Shown: positions 17,503 through 26,417, counted from the stretch's first letter. The stretch is DNA of 64,000 nucleotides from Nocardia alba NBRC 108234 (GCF_001612665.1 NZ_BDAX01000002.1:992001-1056000), one strand, 5' to 3'. A program made the numbers and translations. Notes: generated by a model from the letters alone, not told the origin.

Positions 17503-18750
17503 CTAACGACCAGGTGTCGCGAACACCGCGGCGGTATCGATGGTCTTCACATCGACCACCGAGCCGTCTTCCTCCGCTTTACCGAGCAGGGCATTGCCGC
17601 TGCAGATGTTCGGACCGAAGGAGATCGGTTTGGTTCCGCATTGGAACGTCGAGGCGGGGGTGAGCGGGAGCGGTTCGGGTTTCGCCATCGAACCGAGTCG
17701 GGCCGCGACCGTCGCACGAGTGACCTCGCCCGTCATCCCCTCCAACGCGGACCGGAGCCCCAGAATCGCCATATAGGGCGCGGCGGCCGTGTCCGGCATC
17801 TTGGCACCTGATCCGTCGACCACCGCTTCGAAGAGCTTCGTCTCTTTCGAGGCAGGGTCGACGACACTGTTGGCGACGACGAGCAGATCCTGGTAGCCGC
17901 CGGGGATCTGCGACGCGATGTCGGAATCGCCGACACATTGGTTGACCGTCATCACCGGCTGGGTCGCGTTCAGCGTCCGCATGGCCTTGATCGCCGCCGC
18001 GCAGAACGAGACATCGCCGAGCAGGTGGAACATATCCGGCTTCTTCTCGAGTGCGGCCTGGATCTGCGGCGTCATATCGGCGGTGCCGAGTGGGATCGCG
18101 ACCACGTCGGCCTGCGCACCGGCGTTTCCGAACGCGAGGGGGCCGAGCTTGGTGAGCGGCTCCACCGCGACGGGCGAATCGACGGTCAGGACCGCGATCT
18201 TCTTGTAGCCCTTCTGTTTCGCATACGCCGCCGGTACGCCGATGAGCCCGTTCAGCGGGTTGCCCATCACGTAGGTGTTCGGCAGCACCATCGCTTGCCC
18301 GCCGCCGGCGAGTGCGAAATAGGGCATGGCGGAGGGCGAGGTGATCGTGGCGATGGTGTCGGAATTGCCGTAGTCACCGGTGACCACGGCGACAGCGTCG
18401 GACTGCACGAACTTGTTCGCGCAGTTTCGAGCCAGGCTCACCTGGATCTCGTCCTCACAGGTGATGAGCTCGATCGGCCGACCGTTGATCCCACCGAGAT
18501 GGGTATTGACGTAGGCGACGGTCGCTTTCGCCACTTCGAGTTCCTCGGTGTGGACAGGCGCCCGGGGCCCGGTGGTGACGAACCCGAGCTTGATCGGCGC
18601 ACCGGTTGCCTTGTTCTCCGGACCGAGCACCGATTTGTCGATGGGAGCCGATGAACCGCTGTCGCCACTCGAACAGCCGGAGGCCAGCAACGCTACCGCG
18701 AGCGCGGCACACGGCAGGGCAGCCCACCGCTTCCGAAGGGAAAAGGACAT
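17503..18750 (-). CDS. Branched-chain-amino-acid-type ABC substrate-binding lipoprotein
   Basis: A 415-residue periplasmic-binding-type protein of the Leu/Ile/Val family (LivJ-like). A lipoprotein signal with lipobox LLASGC places the lipid-modified Cys at residue 26, so the protein is anchored outside the membrane. The mature part has the type I fold (KLGFVTTGP, HLGGINGRPIEL). The family also binds aromatic and alicyclic acids and amides, so the ligand need not be an amino acid. The start at 18750 has AGGAGA upstream. It is the last gene of the importer operon, after the fused permease/ATPase and the second ATPase. Confidence 0.87.
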   Translation of the reverse strand: MSFSLRKRWAALPCAALAVALLASGCSSGDSGSSAPIDKSVLGPENKATGAPIKLGFVTTGPRAPVHTEELEVAKATVAYVNTHLGGINGRPIELITCEDEIQVSLARNCANKFVQSDAVAVVTGDYGNSDTIATITSPSAMPYFALAGGGQAMVLPNTYVMGNPLNGLIGVPAAYAKQKGYKKIAVLTVDSPVAVEPLTKLGPLAFGNAGAQADVVAIPLGTADMTPQIQAALEKKPDMFHLLGDVSFCAAAIKAMRTLNATQPVMTVNQCVGDSDIASQIPGGYQDLLVVANSVVDPASKETKLFEAVVDGSGAKMPDTAAAPYMAILGLRSALEGMTGEVTRATVAARLGSMAKPEPLPLTPASTFQCGTKPISFGPNICSGNALLGKAEEDGSVVDVKTIDTAAVFATPGR

Positions 18751-18817
18751 GCTTATCTCCTGGGTGTTGAATCGATCGAGACGAACGTGATGTCCGCCCT
18801 GGTGGAACGTGCGCGCG

Positions 18818-19534
18818 TCAATCCGCAGCGGTGCCGGTCTCCCCACCGAGATACGCGGCTCGCAGACGCTCCGGGGAGGCCTTCAGCTCGGTTGCGCTGC
18901 CGCGCAGAGTCACCTCGCCGTGCACGAGAACGATCGCTTCGTCGGCGATCTCGAGCGCGAGCCGGACGTGTTGTTCGACGAGGACGACCGCGGCGCCGGT
19001 GGTATCGGCGATATGCCGCACGGCCGGAAGTAGCGCCTCCACGACGACCGGGGCCAGTCCCATGCTCATCTCGTCGATGAGCAGCGCTGTCGGCTTCTGA
19101 ACCAGCGCCCGTCCCACAGCCAGCATCTGCTGTTCGCCGCCGGAGAGAGAACCCGCCGCGACCTTCCACCGCGATCGCAGTGCGGGTAGCAGATCGAGGA
19201 TCTCCTCCAGCGACGGACCATTGCGCACGCGGGCGATTTCCAGATTCTCGGAGACGGTCAAACTGTTGAACAGCGCGCGATTGTCCGGGACGAGAACCAC
19301 GCCGGCCCGATTGGCCTTGGCGGGCTTGCCATTCGGTAGGCGCTGCCCGGCCACCGTCACCTCGCCGCCGAGCGCGGGAAGCAGACCGGCCAGTGTCGAC
19401 ATCAGGGTCGTCTTTCCCGCGCCGTTCGGTCCCAGGATGGCCAGCACCGATCCGGATGCGACCTCGAGGTCGAGCTCACGAACGATGGGCAGTTTGCCGT
19501 ACCCGGCGGTCAGGTTCTGCAGTCGAAGAGTCAT
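18818..19534 (-). CDS. ABC transporter ATP-binding protein, LivF type
   Basis: A 238-residue ABC ATPase. Walker A GPNGAGKTT is near residues 34-42. The signature SLSGGEQQMLAVGRAL and Walker B ALLIDEMSMGLAP follow. Members of this family pair with a LivG ATPase and energise uptake of branched-chain amino acids or carboxylic acids. The ATG overlaps the stop of the fused permease/ATPase gene by 4 bases, showing coupled translation. The binding-protein gene follows 67 bases later. Confidence 0.9.
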   Translation of the reverse strand: MTLRLQNLTAGYGKLPIVRELDLEVASGSVLAILGPNGAGKTTLMSTLAGLLPALGGEVTVAGQRLPNGKPAKANRAGVVLVPDNRALFNSLTVSENLEIARVRNGPSLEEILDLLPALRSRWKVAAGSLSGGEQQMLAVGRALVQKPTALLIDEMSMGLAPVVVEALLPAVRHIADTTGAAVVLVEQHVRLALEIADEAIVLVHGEVTLRGSATELKASPERLRAAYLGGETGTAAD

Positions 19535-22266
19535 TCTGCGACCTCCTCGGCGAACATGCTGCCGAGATAGGCCTCGGCGACTTTGGGATCGTCGCGGATC
19601 TCCTCGGGCGTACCCGAGGCGAGGATCCGCCCGAAGTCCAACACCTGAACGTGGTCACAGATCCGCAGCACCAGACTCATATCGTGCTCGATCAACACGA
19701 TGGTCACCCCGCTGTCCCGGATCGCGAGCAATCGATCACCGAGCCAATGACTCTCGGTGGTATCGAGGCCGGCGGCCGGTTCATCGAGCAGCAGGACCCG
19801 GGGCTTACCCGCCATCGCGCGCGCTATCGACACCAACTGACGTTGTCCCTGCGACAGTTCGCCTGCGGGTCTCTCGCGTGCGTGCGCCAACCCGAGCAAG
19901 TCGAAGATCTCGTCGAACTCCGCCTCGTCGAAGGCTGCTCCCGCCCTGCCTCGGCCCGACAGTCCGACCACGACGTTCTCACGAACACTCAGATCCTCGT
20001 AGAGTTCGATCGCTTGGAACGTACGGCCCAGACCCGCGTGAATGCGTTCGTGGGTCTTCTTGTTCGCGAGCGACTCGTTGCCGATGGTGATGGCGCCCTC
20101 GGCGCTCACCGACCCGCTGATCGCGTCGATCAAGGTGGTCTTGCCCGCGCCGTTCGGGCCGATGAGACCGACTATCGCGCCGTCGGGCACATCGAAGGTC
20201 ACGTTGTCGACAGCGACGACACCTCCGTAGCGCACTGTCACGTCGCGCAGTCCGAGCAGCGGCTCACCTGTTGACACCACGGTCGGCTTCGGTGCGGTAA
20301 CCGCGGTGGCGACCAGCGACCCCGTACGGTCCGACGAGTTGGGGCCGGTGCGGGCGAGGGCCCGCTGGACAGGGGCGACAATTCCCTCCGGATTCGTCAG
20401 CACGGTCTGGAGAAGCCCGATACCCACGATCACCTGATACCAGCTACCCGCCTGGTCACTGATCTGCTCCAGCAGCAGAAAAGCCACACCGCCCGCGCCG
20501 ATTACGCCGCTGAGCACACCTCCGGAGATCGACGTGACACCCGCGAGGTAGACGGTCGCGAACAAGGTCACACCGGCCAGCGCGGTGAACGATTGGAACG
20601 ACACGTTCGTCTGCTGATAGGCGAGCAGGCTGCCGCCGAGTCCGGCGATGAATGCGCCGATCGCGAACGCGGACAACTTCGTCCGCACCACGTCGACACC
20701 CGAGGCGGCGGCCGAACGCTCATTCGCCCGAACCGCCAGCATGCGCGTACCGAGTCGGCTTCTCCGGAGATACCCGACCCCGAGTCCGACCACCGTCAGC
20801 ACCAGCAGACAGAACAGCCCGAATTCCAGCCTGGGATAGTTCTCGCCGCGCCCGATTCCGAGGCTGTACCCGAATACGGTCGGGTCCGGAATATTGATTC
20901 CGCCCGAACCGACGAAATCCAGATTGCGGAACCACAGCGCTTCGATGGCATAGGCCAGCGCCAGGGTGACCACCGCGACAGTCAGCCCGCGAATCCGCAG
21001 GGCGGGTAGTCCCACGACCACACCGAGGACGGTCGCCACGAGCGCCGCGAGCAGCGGAGCGAACGGGAACGGTATGCCCCAGTTCTCGGCAATCGGTCCC
21101 AGTATGTAGGCGGCGGCACCGGCGAGGGCGAGTTGAGCGAGCGACACCTGACCCGCGTATCCGGTGACCACCACCTGGGACAGACCGATGACGGCCAGGA
21201 TGACCGAGGTGATCAACGCGGTGCGCAGGTCGTTTCCAGCGAATGTCAGCGCCAGTCCGACGACCACCACGCCGACCCCGGCGCCCGACCACAACCGGCG
21301 GGGGAAAGGCGCGTTGCCCAGTTCGGCGACGATCACCGCGCCGCGGGAGGGCAACGGCCTGGCCCGCGCGACCAGCACGACGAGCAGCACGAGCAGCGGA
21401 ACCAGCTCGACCAACCCGCTGGAGGGTAGCCACTCGTACACCCGTGAGAGATAGGTGGCTTCCGACTGCAGCATGCCGATCGCCAGGCCCGCCAGGACAG
21501 CGGCGACGATCGACGAAAACCGCCCGATGATGGCCGCGGCCAGCGCCGGAACGATGAACAACGAATAGCCCGTCGGTGTCAGTGGCACGATCGGGCAGAT
21601 GAGAATGCCCGCCGTGCCTGCTACCGCGCAGCCGATCATCCAGTTGTAGGCCGCGCACCGATCTGGCGACAGACCACTCACGTAGGCGCCTTGCTCGCTC
21701 TCCGCGGTGGCGCGGGTGAGCAAGCCGAATCTGGTGAAGCGGTAGAGCGCGGCCAGGACCAGAGCGATCACCACGATGGCGATCCCGAAGTACACGCGAT
21801 CCTGCGGGATCCGAATACCCCCGACGCTCCAGATGCCGACCGGGAAGATCGCCTTGACGCCGATGGTGTTGGTACCGACCTGTTTGGTCGCTATCGCCAC
21901 CAAGACGATCATCAGCGCGATCGAGGCGACGGCGCGGGCGATCGGCGCAGCGTTGCGCAGCGGACGGAATACGACGATGTAGAGCAGAAGGCCGAACAGT
22001 GCCGACAGCAGGACCGCTACGAGCGCCGACACCGCGAACCCCGGATCACCCCCGATACCAACCGATTTGGGCAGGCCGGGGATCAGGATCAAGAACTCGC
22101 CGCGCCGCAAGAAGGCGTAGATATAGGCACAGTTGAGCGCGATCGCGCCGGTGGCGAAATTGAGGACGCCGGAGCTGCGATAGATCAGGACCAACGCGAT
22201 CGCGAGGGCACCGAACACGCCGCCGCTACCGATCCCGAGGATCAGGAACTGAAGATGCTGACTCAT
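19531..22266 (-). CDS. Fused LivH-LivM-LivG: two permeases and an ATPase in one ABC protein
   Basis: A 911-residue fusion. Residues about 1-295 are a LivH-like permease with eight or so membrane segments. Residues about 320-620 are a LivM-like permease (VTGYAGQVSLAQLALAG). Residues about 670-911 are a LivG-like ATPase with Walker A GPNGAGKTT near 703, signature ELSQGQRQ and Walker B VLLLDEPAAG near 820. In most bacteria these are three genes. The start at 22266 has GGAG close upstream and overlaps a small frame by ATGA. Operator e lies about 210 bases upstream, so uptake is probably induced with the catabolic genes. Confidence 0.9.
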   Translation of the reverse strand: MSQHLQFLILGIGSGGVFGALAIALVLIYRSSGVLNFATGAIALNCAYIYAFLRRGEFLILIPGLPKSVGIGGDPGFAVSALVAVLLSALFGLLLYIVVFRPLRNAAPIARAVASIALMIVLVAIATKQVGTNTIGVKAIFPVGIWSVGGIRIPQDRVYFGIAIVVIALVLAALYRFTRFGLLTRATAESEQGAYVSGLSPDRCAAYNWMIGCAVAGTAGILICPIVPLTPTGYSLFIVPALAAAIIGRFSSIVAAVLAGLAIGMLQSEATYLSRVYEWLPSSGLVELVPLLVLLVVLVARARPLPSRGAVIVAELGNAPFPRRLWSGAGVGVVVVGLALTFAGNDLRTALITSVILAVIGLSQVVVTGYAGQVSLAQLALAGAAAYILGPIAENWGIPFPFAPLLAALVATVLGVVVGLPALRIRGLTVAVVTLALAYAIEALWFRNLDFVGSGGINIPDPTVFGYSLGIGRGENYPRLEFGLFCLLVLTVVGLGVGYLRRSRLGTRMLAVRANERSAAASGVDVVRTKLSAFAIGAFIAGLGGSLLAYQQTNVSFQSFTALAGVTLFATVYLAGVTSISGGVLSGVIGAGGVAFLLLEQISDQAGSWYQVIVGIGLLQTVLTNPEGIVAPVQRALARTGPNSSDRTGSLVATAVTAPKPTVVSTGEPLLGLRDVTVRYGGVVAVDNVTFDVPDGAIVGLIGPNGAGKTTLIDAISGSVSAEGAITIGNESLANKKTHERIHAGLGRTFQAIELYEDLSVRENVVVGLSGRGRAGAAFDEAEFDEIFDLLGLAHARERPAGELSQGQRQLVSIARAMAGKPRVLLLDEPAAGLDTTESHWLGDRLLAIRDSGVTIVLIEHDMSLVLRICDHVQVLDFGRILASGTPEEIRDDPKVAEAYLGSMFAEEVAE

Positions 22267-22358
22267 GCTCCGAGCCCCTCGGCGAGCTCGAAATCCCCTG
22301 TGGTGACGAGCTGATCGTCGACGCGCAATCGCGGCGGATCCGACGTGACAGAAAGCAT
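22263..22358 (-). CDS. 31-residue leader frame coupled to the permease fusion
   Basis: The ATG at 22358 is preceded by GAGG with 6-base spacing. The frame runs 31 codons and its TGA overlaps the ATG of the LivHMG fusion (ATGA). Codon third positions are mostly G/C, as in real genes here. Function unknown; a translational coupling peptide is the simplest reading. Confidence 0.4.
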   Translation of the reverse strand: MLSVTSDPPRLRVDDQLVTTGDFELAEGLGA

Positions 22359-22474
22359 TGAGCGCCTCACTCGCGATTCGGGCGGCAGCACTGCGGGCCC
22401 GAACTGTTCCAACACAGCTGGCGGCCATGCCCATCGGCCAGGTCGTCAGCTCAACCATGTGACGCGAGACACGC

Positions 22475-22493
22475 TACGGTAATACATACTGTA
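22475..22493. promoter_or_regulatory. Cluster operator e (TACGGTA-N5-TACTGTA)
   Basis: A 19-bp dyad in the gap between the alpha/beta-hydrolase gene end and the importer operon. It is upstream of the importer genes. Confidence 0.7.
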
Positions 22494-22600
22494 ATGGCAA
22501 TAGGGAATTTCTGGCTACACCGTGCGAGTACCTGTGAGCAGCGTGGCGCAGGGCGTCGATCCGGCAGCCCCGGCTCGGTCACAGCGGACCGGGGGTGCGG

Positions 22601-23398
22601 CTAGCTTTCGGTCAGGAAAGCGGTGATCGCGCGGACCGTTTCGGCGGGGCGCTCCAGATGTGCGAGGTGACCGGTTCCGGGCAGATCGACGCGCCGCATG
22701 TCCGCGACCATCGCTTCGATGATGTCGGCCATGACCCGGAAATCGTCGAGGTCGTCGCGACCGGTTATCAGCAGTAACGGCATAGTCAGCTCGGTCAGCC
22801 GCTCCACGTGCGGCTGCCGCGGTGACGTCTCCCGATCCGCATCGAGCCAGGCCCGGCAGTCGTCCACGGCGATCTCGGCGCGTAGGCGCGCCGAGATCGC
22901 CGGGTCGCGCCGGGCCGTGGCGAACAGCGGGTGGCGCCACCACAGATCGCGGACCCGGTCGAGCAGGCCATCGCGGGCCGCCGTGGTGAGTTGCTGCCAG
23001 CGTCGCTGCCAGTCGGTCGACCAGTCCCAGCCGGCCAGATTCGGGCTGATCAAGATCAACTGGTCGGCCCGGCCGGGATGATCGAGTGCGAAATCGAGTG
23101 CGATGCGCCCGCCCATCGAGACGCCGACGACAGTGGTTCGCGCGATCCCGAGATGATCGAGTATCACTGCGAGGTCGTCGGCATGACGGAACGCCTCGGT
23201 GGTGCGGTCCTCGGATGCGCCGCAGCCACGGAGGTCATACCGGACAGATCGGCGAACCGAGTGTAGGTGTGGCCACACCGGATCCCACGTCGAACAGTTT
23301 CCCCCTGCCCCGGCGATCAGAACCAGCGACGAGCCGACGCCGGCGACTTCGACCGCGAGCTCGACACCCGACTCGGTCGTGATTCGCTTCCTGACCAT
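22601..23398 (-). CDS. Alpha/beta-hydrolase
   Basis: A 265-residue alpha/beta-hydrolase. The N-terminal part has VLIAGAGGNCSTWD, and DLRGCGASE marks the turn after strand 4. The nucleophile elbow GVSMGG (Ser near 94) is followed by the acidic GRDD near 217 and the His of GTGHLAHLE near 244. This layout is typical of C-C bond hydrolases, lactonases and esterases in ring-degradation pathways. It lies downstream of the CitE-like gene on the same strand with a 77-base gap, and is probably expressed from the same promoter (operator f). Confidence 0.82.
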   Translation of the reverse strand: MVRKRITTESGVELAVEVAGVGSSLVLIAGAGGNCSTWDPVWPHLHSVRRSVRYDLRGCGASEDRTTEAFRHADDLAVILDHLGIARTTVVGVSMGGRIALDFALDHPGRADQLILISPNLAGWDWSTDWQRRWQQLTTAARDGLLDRVRDLWWRHPLFATARRDPAISARLRAEIAVDDCRAWLDADRETSPRQPHVERLTELTMPLLLITGRDDLDDFRVMADIIEAMVADMRRVDLPGTGHLAHLERPAETVRAITAFLTES

Positions 23399-23475
23399 CG
23401 CGTGCCGCCCTCACCGAATCACGAAATCCGCGCCAGCTCCACCTCACCATCGTAGATCCCCAGCGAGCCCGAGGA

Positions 23476-24369
23476 TCAGGGTTGCCTGCGAGTGGCGAGG
23501 AGCGCCCGCGCTCTGGCCAGGTGCGGTCGATCGAGTAGACCGCCTCGGTAACCGATCGCTCCGGCCGCGGGATCGGCGGCGAACAAATCCACGATCTCCT
23601 GGGCAGCGGCCAGTTCCTCGACGCTGGGCGCGAACGCCGCGTTGATGATGTCCACCTGATCCGGATGAATGGCCAACATCCCGCGAAAGCCCTCGCGGCG
23701 AGCCTTTTCCGCACGAGCTCGCAGACCGTCGAGATCGCGATAGTCGCCGTGGATGGTGTCGATGGCGGCCACCCCGGCACTCGCCGCGCCGACCAGACAG
23801 AGACTTCGCGCCAACTCGTAGGTGAAGCCGTAGCCGCCGTCGGGGCCGCGATGTGTACCGGCCCCCAGCGACGCGGCCAGGTCTTCCACACCCCAGCTGA
23901 GGGCGGCCAACCTCGGCGCGTCCCGGTAGGTTCCGGTGGTGAAGACGGCTTCGGCGGACTCCGGGGCCAGCACGATCACCCCGATCCGGCCGGGCTCGGC
24001 ATCGGCGGCGACCTCCAACGCGGACAGATAGTGGTCCAGTGTCCGCACGTCCTGACCACCACGGGATTTGGGCAGCATGATTCCGCCCGGTCGCGCGGGC
24101 ACGATCGCGGCCAGATCCGCCAGTGTGTGTGGGCCGTCGAGGGGATTGACCCGGACCCACAGTCGGCGGCGGTCCGATTCCGCGTGTGCGGCGAGGAAAT
24201 CCGCGGTCTGTTTCCTGGCTGCGGGCTTTTCCGCGTCCGCGACGGAGTCCTCGAGATCGATGAGCACGATATCGGCGGCCCCAGCGGCCGCTTTCGCCAT
24301 TTTCCGCGCGCTGTCGCCAGGAGCGAACAGCCAGGACCTGGCGAATCCGCTGTGTCCGAGAGTGCTCAT
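23476..24369 (-). CDS. CitE-like lyase (HpcH/HpaI aldolase family)
   Basis: A 297-residue protein of the citrate-lyase beta-subunit-like group. These enzymes cleave or hydrolyse short acyl-CoA such as malyl-CoA and methylmalyl-CoA. The N terminus RSWLFAPGDSARKMAKA and the metal/acid motif IDLEDSVAD are diagnostic. LWVRVNPLDG follows, and the Glu of SWGVEDLAASLG fits the active site. The C-terminal GFRGMLAIHPDQVDIIN matches the family. It may release a two- or three-carbon unit at the end of the pathway. The start has AAGGGACC upstream, and operator f precedes it. Confidence 0.84.
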   Translation of the reverse strand: MSTLGHSGFARSWLFAPGDSARKMAKAAAGAADIVLIDLEDSVADAEKPAARKQTADFLAAHAESDRRRLWVRVNPLDGPHTLADLAAIVPARPGGIMLPKSRGGQDVRTLDHYLSALEVAADAEPGRIGVIVLAPESAEAVFTTGTYRDAPRLAALSWGVEDLAASLGAGTHRGPDGGYGFTYELARSLCLVGAASAGVAAIDTIHGDYRDLDGLRARAEKARREGFRGMLAIHPDQVDIINAAFAPSVEELAAAQEIVDLFAADPAAGAIGYRGGLLDRPHLARARALLATRRQP

Positions 24370-24442
24370 GAACGGTCCCTTCGATGGATGAGGCCGGCGG
24401 GTGCGTTCACCGCCGCCGCACAGCCCTTTGTCCTGTAACTAT

Positions 24443-24461
24443 TACTGTATTCACTACAGTA
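24443..24461. promoter_or_regulatory. Cluster operator f (perfect dyad)
   Basis: TACTGTA-ttcac-TACAGTA, a perfect dyad 74 bases upstream of the CitE-like gene, in the gap shared with TetR gene B at 24648. Confidence 0.8.
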
Positions 24462-24517
24462 ATAGAGGCTATCTCAATATTCGCGCGTAGCCGACATCAG
24501 ATCGACTCCTCCCGGTG

Positions 24518-24536
24518 ATCGACTCGACGAGTCGAT
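24518..24536. promoter_or_regulatory. Separate 19-bp palindrome upstream of TetR B
   Basis: ATCGACTCG-a-CGAGTCGAT is a perfect 9+9 palindrome of a different sequence, 112 bases before the TetR B start. It could be a binding site for another regulator or for TetR B itself. Confidence 0.4.
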
Positions 24537-24647
24537 AGAATGCCTCGCGGTAGCATTTACTGTGGTGCACAACACCAGTACTGGCGGCGCAGCGTCGACA
24601 ACAGTTAACGTCGGTAAACTCAGGGACTCACAAAGGCGGGTTACGGC

Positions 24648-25568
24648 ATGGCCAAACAGCAAGCGACTACGGATAAGCGGCAGCGACGCGAGCGAGGGTC
24701 ACTGAATCCGGAGGATATCCTCGACGGCGCATTCGAACTCGCGGAAGATGTGTCCCTCGACAATCTCAGTATGCCGATGCTCGGCAAGCATCTCGATGTC
24801 GGCGTGACCAGCATCTACTGGTATTTCCGCAAGAAGGACGACCTGCTCAACGCGATGACCGATCGCGCGTTGGAGCAGTATGCCAACGAAGCCCCGTTCA
24901 TTCAGGCGAGCGACTGGCAAGTCACGATGCGCGACCACGCCAGGACCATGCGAGCGACGTTCCTGGGCAACCCCATTCTCTGCGATCTGATCCTGATTCG
25001 ATCGGCGCTCAGCCCCTTGGCCGCCCAACTCGGCGCACAGCTGACCGAGCAGGTGATCGCGAGTCTCATGGAAGCCGGCCTGACGCTCGACGATGCCGTC
25101 GACACGTACTCGGCGATCCAGTTGCACACTCGCGGATCCATTGTTTTGCAGCGGCTCTACGACAAGAACAAGGAATCCGGTATCGAACGCGGCGCCTACT
25201 ACGAGCACCTGACCATTTCCCCGGAAACCACTCCCCTGCTGGCCGAGGCGAGAACGCGAGGCCATCACAGCGGTGCTCCCGACGACGCCAATTTCGAGTA
25301 CGGACTCGAGTCCATTCTCGAGCGCGCTAGCCGATTGATCGAGGCAGGACCGCCGTCGACCCCGCGCAAGAAGGCCGCCCCCGCCAAGAAGACAGCAGCC
25401 GGATCGGCGACGAAGGCCGCGCCCACGAGGAAGCCCGCGGCGGCCGCGAAGACCGTAGCGGCCAAGAAGACCGTAGCGGCCAAGAAACCCGCGGCGGCCG
25501 AGAAAGTCGTCGCGGCCAAGAAGGCCGCCGCCCCGCGGCGGAGCAGGTCCGCCGCCCGAGCCGAATAA
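24648..25568 (+). CDS. TetR-family regulator B with a histone-like Lys/Ala/Pro tail
   Basis: A 306-residue protein. Residues 1 to about 235 are a TetR regulator closely similar to regulator A at 14093. The whole stretch through the recognition helix (GKHLDVGVTSIYWYFRKK) is identical. Residues about 236-306 form an added low-complexity tail rich in Lys, Ala and Pro, with repeated AAKKTV/AAKKPA units, like the tails of histone H1 and mycobacterial nucleoid proteins. Part of the tail is an 18-bp tandem duplication. The tail may add sequence-independent DNA binding. Gene B is monogenic, with operator f and a second palindrome upstream. Frame and length are continuous, so it is not a frameshift artefact. 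Confidence 0.88.
   Translation: MAKQQATTDKRQRRERGSLNPEDILDGAFELAEDVSLDNLSMPMLGKHLDVGVTSIYWYFRKKDDLLNAMTDRALEQYANEAPFIQASDWQVTMRDHARTMRATFLGNPILCDLILIRSALSPLAAQLGAQLTEQVIASLMEAGLTLDDAVDTYSAIQLHTRGSIVLQRLYDKNKESGIERGAYYEHLTISPETTPLLAEARTRGHHSGAPDDANFEYGLESILERASRLIEAGPPSTPRKKAAPAKKTAAGSATKAAPTRKPAAAAKTVAAKKTVAAKKPAAAEKVVAAKKAAAPRRSRSAARAE
25451..25486 (+). repeat. Two perfect 18-bp tandem repeats in the TetR B tail
   Basis: The unit GACCGTAGCGGCCAAGAA occurs at 25451-25468 and again at 25469-25486, in frame. Each copy encodes one T-V-A-A-K-K-type unit. The tail is thus partly built by slippage and its length may vary between strains. Confidence 0.85.
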
Positions 25569-25600
25569 CGATGGCCTAGTCGCGGCTGGTTCGATCGCCA

Positions 25601-26401
25601 TCAGGTCGGCGGCCGACGAACGTTCCACGCCCCGGTGAAGGCCGCTTCTCGTTTCTGTGCGAACGCCGAATACGCCTCGGGCACATCGGTTGTCGCGAAG
25701 TTGACCGCTTGCGCGCGCGATTCGCTGGCCAGCGCCTGGTGCATCGTCCGATCAGCGCCTTCGTTGAGCAGGGCCTTCGTCTGCGCGACGGCGATCGGCG
25801 GGGCCGCCGCCAGCCGGTCGGCGATGCTGTCGACGAAGTCGTCGATCTCGGCCTCGGTGACGACCCAGGTGAGCAGTCCGAGTTCGAGCGCGGCCGCGGC
25901 GTCGATCGTCTCGGCCAGCAGCGCCAGTCGCTTGGCCTGCTGCACCCCCACGAGCTTGGGCAACAGCCACGAACCGCCGCAGTCCAGCGAGAGCCCACGG
26001 CGGGCGAAGACCTGGGAGAACGTCGCGTCCGGCGTCGCGACGACCAGGTCACACCCCAGTGCCAGATTCCATCCGGCGCCGACCGCGACACCGCGTACTT
26101 TGGCGACGGTCGGGATCGGCAGATCGTGCAGGCGCTGGGCGACGTCCGAGATCGCCTGCAGCTTGGCGAACGGCGCGGCATAGGGATCACTGTCGGTGAC
26201 GTCGGCGCCGGAACAGAACGATCCACCCGCCCCCGTCAGAACCACCGCCCGCACCGCGGGGTCGTGCGCGATCGTGTCCAGAGCTTCGCGCAGGGCGGTC
26301 CACAGCCCGATGGTGATCGCGTTCTTGCGATGGGGGCGATGCAGCGTCAGGGTGCACACCCCGTCGCGCCGGAGTTGATGCAGCACAAGCTCTTCGGTCA
26401 T
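25601..26401 (-). CDS. Crotonase-fold protein, paralog of the one at 13293
   Basis: A 266-residue crotonase family protein. LHRPHRKNAIT, TGAGGSFCSGAD and VRGVAVGAGWNLALGCD match the protein at 13293 almost residue by residue. As there, both hydratase Glu positions are replaced (Asn in GWNLA, no Glu in QVFARRGL) while LSLD keeps an Asp. A non-hydratase activity such as double-bond isomerisation is likely. The gene follows the SDR gene at 26418-27266 with a 16-base gap, forming a pair. The pairing of this crotonase with TetR B mirrors the crotonase-TetR A pair. Confidence 0.84.
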   Translation of the reverse strand: MTEELVLHQLRRDGVCTLTLHRPHRKNAITIGLWTALREALDTIAHDPAVRAVVLTGAGGSFCSGADVTDSDPYAAPFAKLQAISDVAQRLHDLPIPTVAKVRGVAVGAGWNLALGCDLVVATPDATFSQVFARRGLSLDCGGSWLLPKLVGVQQAKRLALLAETIDAAAALELGLLTWVVTEAEIDDFVDSIADRLAAAPPIAVAQTKALLNEGADRTMHQALASESRAQAVNFATTDVPEAYSAFAQKREAAFTGAWNVRRPPT

Positions 26402-26417
26402 CTGGTCGACTCCTGTA

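Noticed and set aside
17503..22266. A dedicated branched-chain amino acid transporter
   Set aside because: The fold family is correct, but the shared operator with catabolic genes and the wide ligand range of this family make an amino-acid role unproven.
24558..24580. TACTGTGGTG...CACCAGTA inverted repeat as another cluster operator
   Set aside because: Only one half-site fits, the arms need a bulge and the spacing is wrong for the 12-bp pattern.
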